Notes under the pieces: model-generated
The model's input: the letters and a program-made list of their open reading frames with translations, nothing else
Database searches by the model: none
Told to the model about the DNA's origin: nothing
Program-made: the position numbers and the translations under genes
Origin: JAQSWP01 sp050185515
GTDB lineage: Bacteria > Pseudomonadota > Alphaproteobacteria > Reyranellales > JAQSWP01
Length of the DNA stretch: 6,683 nucleotides
NCBI GenBank assembly: GCA_050185515.1
Contig: JBFWZG010000158.1
Coordinates: 1 to 6,683, forward strand
Direction of reading: 5' to 3'
Shown here: positions 1-5,329 of the stretch, in pieces
Numbering within the stretch: the first letter of the stretch is position 1
Layout: the number at the start of each line of letters is the position of its first letter

Positions 1-123
1 ATCGCGGACGGCCGCGTAGAGCGCCGCCGAGGTCGCCTCGTCGGCGTCGCCGCCGAACGACATGGTGCCGAAGCAGAGCTGGGAGACCCGGACTCCGGTC
101 CGGCCGAGAAGCCTATATTCCAT
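1..123 (-). CDS. Aldo/keto reductase, N-terminal part (runs off the left edge)
   Basis: The minus strand reads 41 codons from an ATG at 121-123 to the window edge with no stop. The product opens MEYRLLGRTGVRVSQLCFGT and continues with MSFGGDADEAT. This is the typical start of NAD(P)H-dependent aldo/keto reductases: a first beta strand, then L-G-x-T-G-x-x-V-S-x-L-x-F-G-T. These (beta/alpha)8-barrel enzymes reduce carbonyl compounds with NADPH in the cytoplasm. The catalytic Asp, Tyr, Lys and His lie beyond the visible part, so substrate and activity cannot be judged. An AAGGGC-like ribosome binding site lies about 9 bases upstream of the ATG and supports this start. The gene points away from the TRAP operon and is probably unrelated to it. 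The family call is firm; the subfamily is unknown. Confidence 0.88.
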   Translation of the reverse strand, partial: MEYRLLGRTGVRVSQLCFGTMSFGGDADEATSAALYAAVRD

Positions 124-212
124 TGAATCGCTGCCCTTGATGAATTGTCGTGGCTGACAGAGTAGCGGCCGGGCAGCGCGGTGTCCGCCCGATGTGCGGC
201 TCGGCCGTGACC

Positions 213-540
213 GAGCAATTGCTTGCGAAGCTCTGACCGTCGCACCTTGGCCATGCCGGACAACGCGCGCGGGAAGGCCGGAAGGACAACCGAGCGCGCC
301 CGCTGAAAGGCGCCGAACTCGGCTTCCAGCGCGCGCAGCGCCTCGGCCGGCGGCGCGATCGCCGCCTCGATGCCGATCACCAGCTCCTCCCGTCCCTGCC
401 CGAACAGGCAAACCTCCTTCACGCCGAGCAGGCGCTGGAGGTGCTGCTCAAGCGGGGCCAGCGCCATCTTCTCGCCGCCGACATCGATCACGTCGGCGAT
501 GCGGCCCAGGATGCGAAGGCGGCCGTCGACACCAACGGAT
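213..540 (-). pseudogene. C-terminal remnant of an AMP-dependent acyl-CoA synthetase/ligase
   Basis: Read on the minus strand from about 540 down to 213, one frame gives GVDGRLRILGRIADVIDVGG, then EKMALAPLEQHLQRLLGVKE, and later PRALSGMAKVRRSELRKQLL. This is the layout of the small C-terminal domain of the ANL superfamily (AMP-binding_C). The hinge region D-G-R-L-x-I-L-G-R-x-x-D-V-I comes first, then the x-E-x-x-L segment, and finally the lysine before R-R-x-E-L, which is the usual adenylation lysine. The large AMP-binding domain is absent. Further upstream the frame stays open but no longer looks like this family. There is no start codon of the right kind. The frame also has no stop at the normal end and runs out of frame across the start of the neighbouring aldo/keto reductase. 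I read it as a decayed or truncated gene. Its original acid substrate cannot be told. Confidence 0.72.
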
Positions 541-713
541 CGGCATTCGACGGCAGCGACGTCCACACCACGCTGACGAACTTCCGCTCGGGCGCCGGCG
601 GCGACATCGTTCAGATCCAGAAGAACGGCGCTTCGATCTCGAGCGGCGGCTTCCAGACTATTGCGCTGGCCGACACCAACGTCACGCAGACTACGGTTGT
701 CTACAACTCGGGC
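531..713 (+). pseudogene. Possible fragment of a beta-rich secreted protein (RTX/hemolysin-like?)
   Basis: In the plus frame that ends at the stop at 879-881, residues encoded from about 531 to 713 read D-T-N-G-S-A-F-D-G-S-D, then TTLTNFRSGAGGDIVQIQ and ASISSGGFQTIALADTN. The composition is rich in Gly, Thr, Asn, Ser, Asp, Val and Ile. The third codon positions are G/C-rich, as in a real gene. The T-x-x-x-F-x-x-G-x-G-G-D-x-x-x-I pattern recalls the end segments of calcium-binding hemolysin-type proteins, but no full nonapeptide repeat is visible. It begins about where the acyl-CoA synthetase remnant on the other strand stops looking real. No plausible start or signal peptide precedes it. The family hint is weak, and the segment may be chance. 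Confidence 0.3.
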
Positions 714-881
714 TTGGTCCTGCAGGAGGAGGGGCGCGGCATCGTCGCCGTCGACCACGACCAACTGCGCTTCGACCGCGAGGCCGGCATCGTGCGCAGC
801 CGCCATCTCGAGCCGTCGCCGGCCCTGCGGCTGCTGACCACCGAGCTGCGCCGCATCGCCGCCCGGCGCCGGGACAACTGA
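714..881 (+). pseudogene. Possible C-terminal fragment of a regulator or other protein
   Basis: The same plus frame continues with EEGRGIVAVDHDQLRFDREA, then GIVRSRHLEPSPALRLLTTE and LRRIAARRRDN, and stops at 879-881. The pattern of a glycine-flanked hydrophobic strand, a charged turn, then S-P-A-x-x-L-x-x-x-L-R and a basic end loosely resembles the C-terminus of LysR-type effector domains. I cannot confirm this. The preceding residues look like a different protein, and no start codon fits. If real, it is the tail of a gene whose front has been lost, consistent with the deletion scar seen around it. The opposite strand is also open here but gives a less protein-like sequence. Confidence 0.25.
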
Positions 882-1108
882 CACGCCCCTTCCGCCATCC
901 GGCTTTGACTCGGGTCCGCAAGCATGTCAGCCTTGCATAAGGTGCAGGTCGCAAGGGCCCTTTCGCGTTCCGTTCCCGGCGAGGTGCACCCGCAAAGCGA
1001 GGTCCGTCGTACGGGCTCTTGGTTGCTTTGCGGCGCAGAGTCGCGTTAGCGCTGCGACGGAACGGGACCCTGACCGGGCGGGCCTCCCACAAAAGGGAGG
1101 ATAAGATC
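882..1108 (+). promoter_or_regulatory. Leader region of the TRAP operon with nested inverted repeats
   Basis: This 227-base stretch has no convincing gene and must carry the promoter and 5' leader of the operon. Several inverted repeats are visible. Arms 963-973 and 1057-1067 pair over 10 of 11 positions. Arms 990-1000 and 1023-1033 pair over 11 positions with one G-T pair, and enclose a small CCGT/ACGG hairpin at 1004-1014. CGCAG at 1034-1038 pairs with CTGCG at 1052-1056. GGTGCA at 941-946 can pair with TGCACC at 985-990, and AAGGGCCCTT at 953-962 is a perfect palindrome. Together they could fold into a branched leader RNA that ends just before the hairpin on the ribosome binding site. No clear sigma-70 or sigma-54 promoter was recognised. 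In GC-rich DNA some of these repeats will be chance. Confidence 0.4.
1083..1100 (+). promoter_or_regulatory. Hairpin that masks the Shine-Dalgarno sequence of the TRAP binding-protein gene
   Basis: CCTCCC at 1083-1088 and GGGAGG at 1095-1100 are perfect reverse complements around a six-base loop (ACAAAA). The 3' arm is itself the Shine-Dalgarno sequence, part of AAAAGGGAGG, eight bases before the ATG at 1109. In the mRNA the stem would hide the ribosome binding site unless it is opened by ribosomes, by a protein or by an alternative upstream pairing. The pairing is seen directly; the regulatory role is inference. Confidence 0.5.
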
Positions 1109-2185
1109 ATGCTGGGTTCGGTTCGAAATTGGTTGTGCTTATCCGCGGTGGCGGCGCTCACCGCGGCGGTCGCCCTTCCGGCGCAGGCGCAGGAGCGCGT
1201 GCGCTGGAAGATGCAGAGTGCGTTCGGCAGCCAGCTGCCGCATCTCGGCCCTTCGGGGGTACGGTTCACCGAGGACATCAAGCGGATGTCCGGCGGCAAG
1301 TTCGACATCAAGTTCAGTGAGCCCGGTGCACTGGTGCCGCCGCTCGAATGCTTCGACGCGGTGAGCAAGGGCTCGATCGAGTCGTGCTGGACCACGCCGG
1401 GTTACCACACCGGCAAGTATCCGGCGCTCGCCTTCTTCACCACTGTGCCGTTCGGGCCGAATATCGGCGAATTCCTCGCCTGGAAGTGGTTCGGCGGCGG
1501 CAACAAGCTGCGCGACGAGATCTATGCCCAGCACGGGCTCAAGGCCGTCGACTGCTTCTGCATCGGACCGGAGACCTCGGGCTGGTTCCGCCGCGAGATC
1601 AAGGATGTGAACGACATGAAGGGCATCAAGATGCGCTTCTTCGGTCTCGGCGCGCGGGTCATGCAGAAGATGGGCGTGTCGACCCAGCTGCTGGCTGCGG
1701 CGGACATCTTCCCGTCGCTCGAACGCGGCGTGATCGACGCGACGGAATTCTCGATGCCGATGATGGACATGCAGATGGGCTTCCATCAGATCGCGAAGTT
1801 CAATTACTTCCCGGGCTGGCACCAGCAAAGCTCGTGCAGCGAGTTCCTGATGAATGCCAAGGCGTACGACGCGCTGCCTGATCCCTACAAGGCGATGATC
1901 GAGACTGCCGCGAGAGCGCAGGTGATCTACACCTACGCCGAGACCGAGGCCATGCAGTTCGGGATCATGGCCGAGATGGGCAGCAAGTTCGGCGTGAAGA
2001 TCAAGCGCTGGAGCGACAAGGACCTGGCGGCCTACGAGAAGGCCTGGCTCGAGGTGATTGCCGAGGATTCGGCCAAGGATCCGCTGTTCAAGAAGGTGGC
2101 CGACCACTACCTCGACTTCCGCAAGAAGTATGCGGTGTGGGGCGACGCCCAGACCATGAAGCCGACCTACCTCACCGAGAAGTGA
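1109..2185 (+). CDS. dctP: TRAP transporter substrate-binding protein, TakP/FcbT1-like (DctP family)
   Basis: This is a 358-residue periplasmic binding protein that captures an organic acid and delivers it to the TRAP membrane subunits. I chose the ATG at 1109 over an upstream TTG in frame at 1019 because a strong Shine-Dalgarno sequence precedes it and because it gives a clean signal peptide. That peptide has Arg6, a hydrophobic core, and an Ala-Gln-Ala cleavage site after residue 27. The body matches the DctP family, with G-W-F-R at 158-161, K-M-R at 174-176 (Arg176 is the expected carboxylate clamp), and ERGVIDATEF at 205-214. The F-x-Y-F-P-G-W-H stretch at 231-238 is typical of the 2-oxo acid/mannitol-chloroaromatic group. 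The exact ligand cannot be told; 2-oxo acids, lactate or aromatic carboxylates are candidates. Oddities are Glu155 where relatives usually have Gln, Phe214 after the conserved Glu213 where Trp is usual, and five cysteines in the mature part. It is the first gene of the operon. Confidence 0.93.
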   Translation: MLGSVRNWLCLSAVAALTAAVALPAQAQERVRWKMQSAFGSQLPHLGPSGVRFTEDIKRMSGGKFDIKFSEPGALVPPLECFDAVSKGSIESCWTTPGYHTGKYPALAFFTTVPFGPNIGEFLAWKWFGGGNKLRDEIYAQHGLKAVDCFCIGPETSGWFRREIKDVNDMKGIKMRFFGLGARVMQKMGVSTQLLAAADIFPSLERGVIDATEFSMPMMDMQMGFHQIAKFNYFPGWHQQSSCSEFLMNAKAYDALPDPYKAMIETAARAQVIYTYAETEAMQFGIMAEMGSKFGVKIKRWSDKDLAAYEKAWLEVIAEDSAKDPLFKKVADHYLDFRKKYAVWGDAQTMKPTYLTEK

Positions 2186-2205
2186 GGCCAATAGCGGGAT
2201 GACGA

Positions 2206-2240
2206 CGTTCGGGTGCCGCCGCAACGACGGTACCCGGGCG
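2206..2240 (+). promoter_or_regulatory. Strong intercistronic stem-loop between dctP and dctM
   Basis: The 89-base gap between the binding protein and the large permease contains a long hairpin. Bases 2206-2221 pair with 2225-2240 around a CAA loop. There are 16 base positions in the stem, with three G-U pairs and one C-A mismatch. The G/C-rich core is CGGGTGCCG against CGGTACCCG. No run of T follows, so it is not a classical intrinsic terminator. Hairpins in this position often protect the upstream message or limit readthrough, so that the binding protein outnumbers the permease. That role here is inference. A perfect palindrome, GGCGCGCGCC, overlaps its end at 2237-2246. Confidence 0.6.
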
Positions 2241-2274
2241 CGCGCCGCGCGATCGAGCACGGGGAGTGTGGGAA

Positions 2275-3780
2275 ATGGCGGTTTCTGAGGAGACCCGCGG
2301 CAACGGCCGCGGCATTGTCGGATTAGTGGTTCCGGCGCTGATCGTGATCGCCCTCGGCGCGGCGATCGCAATAATCGCCTCGTTGCCTTTGGAGGCGCGG
2401 CAGGACCTCCTGTACACGGCGCAGGACTACCTGCCGATCGTGATGTTCCTCACGCTCGCCATCCTGCTGTTCTCCGGCTATCCGGTGGCGTTCATCCTGG
2501 GCGGCGTGGCGCTGACCTTCGGTCTGGTCGGCTACTTCCTCGGCAGCTTCAAGCTCATCGAGTACTTCAATTTCGTGCCGCGCATCTGGGGCCAGGCGGC
2601 GGAGAACCTCGTGCTGGTCTCCATCCCGACCTTCATCTTCATGGGCGTGATCATGGAGCGCAGCGGCATCGCCAACGATCTGCTGTACTGCGTCCAGGTC
2701 CTGCTGAAGCGCGTACCCGGTGCGCTGGCGCTGGGCGTCACCATCATGGGCACCATCCTGGCGGCGATGACCGGCATCATCGGCGCCTCGGTGACCATGA
2801 TGACCGCGCTCGCCCTGCCGACCATGATGCGCCAGGGCTACAGCCACGCGCTCGCCTGCGGCACCATCGCCGCGGCCGGAACCCTTGGCATCCTGATACC
2901 GCCCAGCATCATGCTGATCGTCATGGCCGACCTGCTCGGCGTGTCGGTCGGCAACCTGTTCATGGCGGCGCTGGCGCCGGGGCTCACCCTGTCGGCCTTG
3001 TATCTCGCCTTCATCGTGATCGTCGCGAGCCTCAGGCCGTCGCTCGCGCCGCCGCTGCCGCCGGACCTGCTGAAGGTGCCGAAGGGCCAGATGCTGCCGC
3101 TCCTGTTTCGCGCCTTCCTGCCGCCGGTTTTCCTGATCGGCCTGATCAAGTGCTCGATCCTGTTCGGCTTCGCGGCGCCCAGCGAGGCCGGCGCGGTCGG
3201 CGCCTTCGGCGCCCTCCTGCTCGCGATGTTCGCCGGCCGGCTCAACGCCAGCATGATGAGCGAGACCTGCCAGACCGCGGCCCGCACCATCGCCATGGTG
3301 TTCTTCATCATCATCAGCGCGACCTGCTTCGCCTACGTCTATCGTGCGCTGGGCGGCGACGACATCGTCGAGCACCTGATCAAGGCCGCGGGGCTGGATT
3401 CGTGGGGCTTCCTGATCCTGATCATGGTGATCGTGTTCGCCCTCGGCTTCTTCCTCGACTGGATCGAGATTACGCTGATCGTGCTGCCGGTGTTCGCGCC
3501 GATGATCGGCTCGCTCGATTTCGGCGATCACGTCGCCAAGGCGGACGTAGTCTACTGGTTCGCCATCCTGATGGCAGTCAACCTGCAGACCTCGTTTCTG
3601 ACGCCGCCCTTCGGCTTCGCGCTGTTCTACCTGAAGGGCATCGCGCCGAAGGAGGTGAAAATCCAGAGCATCTACAAGGGCATCATCCCGTTCGTCCTGC
3701 TGCAGTTGATGGGACTGATCGGCGTGCTGCTGTGGCCCGAGCTCGCGCTCTGGCTGATGCGCGACACCTATGGCTCGTGA
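2275..3780 (+). CDS. dctM: TRAP transporter large permease (DctM family)
   Basis: This 501-residue inner-membrane protein is the transport subunit of the TRAP system. It moves the substrate, handed over by the binding protein, inward together with sodium ions. Family hallmarks are F-S-G-Y-P-V-A-F at 66-73, GASVTMMTALALPTMMRQGY at 170-189, GTLGILIPPSIMLIVMADLL at 202-221 (first re-entrant hairpin tip), S-E-A-G-A-V-G-A at 303-310, FFLDWIEITLIVLPVFAPM at 392-410, and L-T-P-P-F-G at 442-447 (second hairpin tip). About a dozen hydrophobic segments are visible. An extra one at about 13-36 precedes the canonical core, so it is longer than many DctM proteins of about 430 residues. The ATG at 2275 is preferred because GGGGAG lies about eight bases upstream; a GTG at 2266 is in frame but lacks a site. 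It follows dctP and is nearly contiguous with dctQ. Confidence 0.95.
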   Translation: MAVSEETRGNGRGIVGLVVPALIVIALGAAIAIIASLPLEARQDLLYTAQDYLPIVMFLTLAILLFSGYPVAFILGGVALTFGLVGYFLGSFKLIEYFNFVPRIWGQAAENLVLVSIPTFIFMGVIMERSGIANDLLYCVQVLLKRVPGALALGVTIMGTILAAMTGIIGASVTMMTALALPTMMRQGYSHALACGTIAAAGTLGILIPPSIMLIVMADLLGVSVGNLFMAALAPGLTLSALYLAFIVIVASLRPSLAPPLPPDLLKVPKGQMLPLLFRAFLPPVFLIGLIKCSILFGFAAPSEAGAVGAFGALLLAMFAGRLNASMMSETCQTAARTIAMVFFIIISATCFAYVYRALGGDDIVEHLIKAAGLDSWGFLILIMVIVFALGFFLDWIEITLIVLPVFAPMIGSLDFGDHVAKADVVYWFAILMAVNLQTSFLTPPFGFALFYLKGIAPKEVKIQSIYKGIIPFVLLQLMGLIGVLLWPELALWLMRDTYGS

Positions 3781-3789
3781 GGAGACGCG

Positions 3790-4542
3790 ATGTCGATGTC
3801 TACCGATTCCCAGACTGACGCCTATGCAACGGGCCGGGCGCCAGTGGCGCTGCGGGCGAGCGAGCGGCTGCGCAAAGGCGTCGATTTCATAGGACGCTGC
3901 GCCGCCTGGCTGTTGTTGCCGCTCGTCCTGGTCACCGTCGTCGATGTCGTGGCCCGCAAGCTGACATGGCAGAGCGCGGACGGCGTGCAGGGCGTGCAGA
4001 TCTGGCTGGTGGCGACCTTCGGACGGATGTTCGAGTCGACCCTGCTGCAGGAGATGGAGTGGCACATCCATACCGCGCTGTTTGCGCTCGTGCTGGGTTT
4101 CGGCACGATCTACAATACCCACGTGCGGGTCGACCTGATCCGCGATCACCTGCAGTTCCGCAAGAAGGCCTGGCTCGAGTTCCTCGGGCTCAGCTGCTTC
4201 ATGATCCCGTATCTGCTGCTGCTGATCTATTTCGCCAGCTCGTGGGTGGGCGACTCCTACGCCCTGGGAGAGATCTCCGCCTCGACCGTGGGCCTCAGCC
4301 ATCGCTGGGTGATCAAGGGGATCCTGGTGTTCGGCCTGCTCGTCGCCACCTGCGCCGGCGTCGCCGTGTGGCTGCAGGTCGCCTATGTGCTTTTTGGACG
4401 TCAGGACGTGCGTTTCAAGCTGATGACGCTGGAATGGCCGGAAGAGGCCGGGTCGAAGATCGAAGGCAAGGAGCGCATCAAGCTGGAGGATACGCCGGAC
4501 CCGGTCCTGGAAGCGCCGGTCGCCGCCGGCCCGAAGGCATAG
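3790..4542 (+). CDS. dctQ: TRAP transporter small permease (DctQ family)
   Basis: This 250-residue inner-membrane protein is the small subunit that scaffolds the large TRAP permease and helps dock the binding protein. It has four hydrophobic segments at about 37-55, 93-108, 131-152 and 176-202. The family signature LQEMEWHIHTALFALVLGFG runs from 86 to 105, followed by N-T-H-V-R-V-D at 109-115; H-R-W-V-I-K-G at 171-177 is also typical. GAGGAG at 3779-3784 overlaps the dctM stop and supports the ATG at 3790, though an ATG two codons later (3796) is possible. It starts nine bases after dctM ends. Unlike the common P-Q-M order it is the third gene. It carries a charged, Pro-rich tail of about 45 residues after the last membrane segment, predicted to be cytoplasmic. 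Confidence 0.92.
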   Translation: MSMSTDSQTDAYATGRAPVALRASERLRKGVDFIGRCAAWLLLPLVLVTVVDVVARKLTWQSADGVQGVQIWLVATFGRMFESTLLQEMEWHIHTALFALVLGFGTIYNTHVRVDLIRDHLQFRKKAWLEFLGLSCFMIPYLLLLIYFASSWVGDSYALGEISASTVGLSHRWVIKGILVFGLLVATCAGVAVWLQVAYVLFGRQDVRFKLMTLEWPEEAGSKIEGKERIKLEDTPDPVLEAPVAAGPKA

Positions 4543-4546
4543 CGTC

Positions 4547-5008
4547 GTGCAGCTGGATTGGGAAAGCCTGATCAAGCGCTACGTCTACAACCCTGCCAAG
4601 ACGCCGTACTTCACCGCGGTGAAGCGGCTGAACCGGGCGCAGGCGCGCAGCGAGCTGTTCGTCTATACGCTTCTCCTGGCTGTGCTGACGGGCGCGATCG
4701 GCGTCGCGGCGCTGTCGCCCGCGTTGCCGCACGGCGGCGCGATCGGCGTGCCGATCTATGCCTTCGCGGTCGCGATCGCCGCCGTCACGCTGGGCCTCAC
4801 CAGGCAAGTCGCCGCGGCCGCCTTCTGTGCCACGGCGCCCGTTGCCGCGCTGCTGTACCTCCTGCTCTTCGGCTTCCAGCCGGGCCTGGGTACGGGAGAC
4901 CGCATTCTGCTGGTCGTCATCGTGCTGCTGTGGCTGCGCTACAGCTGGCGCGTGTTGCAGATCGCCAAGGCCTATCCGGACCTGCCGGACCCGGGAGAGC
5001 GGGGATGA
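4547..5008 (+). CDS. Uncharacterised four-helix membrane protein linked to the TRAP operon
   Basis: This 153-residue protein starts at a GTG four bases after the dctQ stop, with GAAGG at 4533-4537 as ribosome binding site inside the end of dctQ. The N-terminus is soluble and charged: LDWESLIKRYVYNPAKTPYF at 3-22, then VKRLNRAQARSELFVY. Four hydrophobic segments follow at about 37-57, 68-86, 88-110 and 118-138, and then a short Pro-rich tail. I do not recognise a named family. The K-T-P-Y-F and L-N-R-x-Q-A-x-x-E motifs look conserved-protein-like rather than random. Tight coupling on both sides suggests it is made with the permease. It may be an accessory or assembly subunit of this transporter, but that is inference from position only. 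Confidence 0.82.
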   Translation: MQLDWESLIKRYVYNPAKTPYFTAVKRLNRAQARSELFVYTLLLAVLTGAIGVAALSPALPHGGAIGVPIYAFAVAIAAVTLGLTRQVAAAAFCATAPVAALLYLLLFGFQPGLGTGDRILLVVIVLLWLRYSWRVLQIAKAYPDLPDPGERG

Positions 5009-5310
5009 AGCCGCCGCCGGCCGCCTGGCGCGACCGGCTGGTACAGGGCTTCCGCTGGCATGCCTGGGGTTTCGTCGCGCTCAACCTCGGCCTGACGGCC
5101 CTCAACATCGCGACCGGCCGGCCATGGTGGGCGCTCTGGCCCCTGCTCGCGACGGTCGTCGTGCTCGGCTTGCACTACATGGCTGCCAAGGCTCTCACCG
5201 TCGACGAGCGCTGGGTGGAGGAGCGCACCCGCGAGCTCAATCTCAAGAGCTACGATCACAGCCACATCGAGAGCATCCGCGAGCGCCAGCCGGCAGGCGG
5301 CGACCGCTAG
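5005..5310 (+). CDS. Small 2TM-domain-like membrane protein
   Basis: This 101-residue protein starts at an ATG at 5005 that overlaps the preceding stop in an ATGA arrangement. GGGAG at 4993-4997 is the ribosome binding site, so translation is probably coupled. Two hydrophobic helices, at about 20-36 and 42-60, are separated by a short turn, T-G-R-P-W-W. The W-H-x-W-x-F-V-x-L-N, L-N-I, W-W-A-L-W-P and L-G-L-H-Y features match the 2TM domain type (PF13239), judged from memory. A charged tail follows: VDERWVEERTRELNLKSYDH at 66-85, then S-H-I-E-S-I-R. The function of such proteins is not known to me. It is the last gene of the operon, and its stop lies 19 bases from the stop of the convergent gene. 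Confidence 0.82.
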   Translation: MKPPPAAWRDRLVQGFRWHAWGFVALNLGLTALNIATGRPWWALWPLLATVVVLGLHYMAAKALTVDERWVEERTRELNLKSYDHSHIESIRERQPAGGDR

Positions 5311-5329
5311 AACCTGACGTCACTTCGTT

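Noticed and set aside
194..940. Open frame of 248 codons on the plus strand
   Set aside because: It is almost entirely Arg, Pro, Ala and Gly, as expected from an out-of-frame reading of GC-rich DNA. It overlaps the better supported synthetase remnant on the other strand.
905..940. TTGACT followed by GCATAA as a sigma-70 promoter for the TRAP operon
   Set aside because: The spacing between the two elements is 24 bases, too long for a normal promoter, and no better -10 box lies at 16-18 bases.
1019..1108. Upstream TTG start for the TRAP binding protein
   Set aside because: It would add 30 Arg-rich residues before a good signal peptide, and it has no ribosome binding site as good as the one before the ATG at 1109.
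691..1395. Open frame of 234 codons on the minus strand across the leader and start of dctP
   Set aside because: It covers the operon leader and the signal-peptide region of dctP, is Arg/Pro/Ser-rich at its end, and shows no recognisable domain.
1139..2371. Open frame of 410 codons on the minus strand opposite dctP
   Set aside because: Its low-complexity His/Arg/Leu/Glu-rich translation mirrors dctP codons. It has no motif, and dctP on the plus strand has a signal peptide and family signatures.
2323..4575. Open frame of 750 codons on the minus strand opposite dctM and dctQ
   Set aside because: It is a shadow of the GC-rich coding strand. The translation is dominated by His, Gln, Asp, Glu, Arg and Ala with no domain, and dctM and dctQ on the other strand are unmistakable.
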